Of a DNA stretch of 40,225 nt, positions 39,843-40,225 are shown in pieces; positions within the stretch are counted from its first letter, which is position 1, and each line of letters opens with the position of its first letter. The translations under genes and the position numbers were made by a program. The notes below the pieces were generated by a model. It was given only the letters and a program-made list of their open reading frames with translations, searched no databases and had not been told where the DNA came from. This DNA comes from JBLNBU01 sp050260215 (GTDB taxonomy: Bacteria; Pseudomonadota; Alphaproteobacteria; Rhodospirillales; Magnetospirillaceae), in the NCBI GenBank assembly GCA_050260215.1, contig JBLNBU010000253.1, positions 1 to 40,225 of the forward strand, read 5' to 3'.

Positions 39843-40225
39843 GTGATCGTTCGTTCCGCCGTCCTCAACGTCATGATGGGGGCCGCCCGCAAGGCGGCCC
39901 GCGCCCTGCTTCGCGATTTCGGCGAGGTCGAGCAGCTTCAGGTGTCCATGAAGGGCCCGTCCGACTTCGTTTCCTCGGCCGACTTGAAGGCCGAGAAGAC
40001 GCTGCGCGCCGAGCTCAAGAAGGCCCGTCCCGATTTCGGCTTCCTGCTGGAAGAGGGCGGCGAGGTCGCCGGCAAGGACGCGGGCGCGCGCTGGATCATC
40101 GATCCCATCGACGGCACCACCAATTTCCTGCACGGCATCCCGCATTTCGCCATCTCCATCGGGCTTGAGCGGGACGGCGAGATCGTCGCCGGCGTCATCT
40201 ACGAGCCGATCCGCGACGAGATGTT
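39843..40225 (+). CDS. suhB: Inositol monophosphatase family protein (SuhB-like), 5' part
   Basis: The first 127 residues of an inositol monophosphatase/SuhB protein, cut by the window edge. Translation starts at GTG, 3 nt after efp, so the two are probably co-transcribed. The early helix and KGPSDFVSSADLKAEKTLR match the family. The metal-binding Glu lies in FLLEEGG and the second metal motif is DPIDGTTNFLHGIPHFAIS; GLERDGEIVAGVIYEP follows. SuhB hydrolyses inositol-1-phosphate and in E. coli also takes part in rRNA antitermination; which applies here is not shown. Confidence 0.93.
   Translation, partial: MIVRSAVLNVMMGAARKAARALLRDFGEVEQLQVSMKGPSDFVSSADLKAEKTLRAELKKARPDFGFLLEEGGEVAGKDAGARWIIDPIDGTTNFLHGIPHFAISIGLERDGEIVAGVIYEPIRDEM

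Overview
The window is a dense, very GC-rich piece of a bacterial chromosome. The gene content points to an alphaproteobacterium of the Rhodospirillales, probably Magnetospirillum/Azospirillum-like. The signs are form II RuBisCO with phosphoribulokinase, a DUF1476/ATPase zeta protein, a DUF2336 protein, a chemoreceptor with a C-terminal PilZ domain, and a Caulobacter-type CsgG/HfaB lipoprotein. This placement is inferred from gene families; no 16S or marker search was possible. I saw no tRNA, rRNA, CRISPR array, insertion sequence or phage gene, and no stretch looks recently acquired.

Layout. Positions 1-4.1 kb hold the end of an unknown gene, a bipartite palindromic repeat, a soluble chemoreceptor with a zinc-binding CZB tail, and a coupled three-gene arginine-catabolism operon (arginine dihydrolase-like enzyme, RocD, small unknown protein). 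Positions 4.2-8.6 kb hold an HExxH protein resembling the EF-P hydroxylase EpmC, a cold-shock protein with a terminator, a glutamine amidotransferase, a DUF2336 protein and an unknown 388-residue protein. Positions 8.6-12.9 kb hold chaN-uppP, a sugar-dehydrogenase-like lipoprotein, and a diguanylate cyclase with two receiver domains, the first lacking its phosphoacceptor. Positions 13.0-17.1 kb hold cbbP, cbbM and hemN, all on the minus strand.

Positions 17.4-20.8 kb are the most unusual part. A CsgG/HfaB-like outer-membrane lipoprotein overlaps a secreted Asn/Gln-rich repeat protein, followed by a Ser/Thr/Gln-rich secreted protein and a periplasmic Sel1-repeat protein. This looks like a curli- or holdfast-anchor-type surface fibre system that I do not recognise as a described one. 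Positions 21.0-29.8 kb carry a 728-residue di-haem MauG/CCP-like cytochrome as the first gene of a compact type II secretion operon (gspE-F-G-H-I-J-L-M-N/C). No secretin gene (gspD) or gspK is in the window. The cytochrome is the obvious candidate cargo.

Positions 29.9-40.2 kb return to housekeeping: RNase T2, glmU-glmS, phosphoglycolate phosphatase, ATPase zeta protein, an NRDE-family protein, a PilZ-tailed chemoreceptor, purC, purS, efp and the start of a suhB-like gene. Functional links worth noting are c-di-GMP output (diguanylate cyclase) and input (PilZ chemoreceptor), RuBisCO with phosphoglycolate phosphatase, and an EpmC-like protein with EF-P, which keeps the modifiable lysine.
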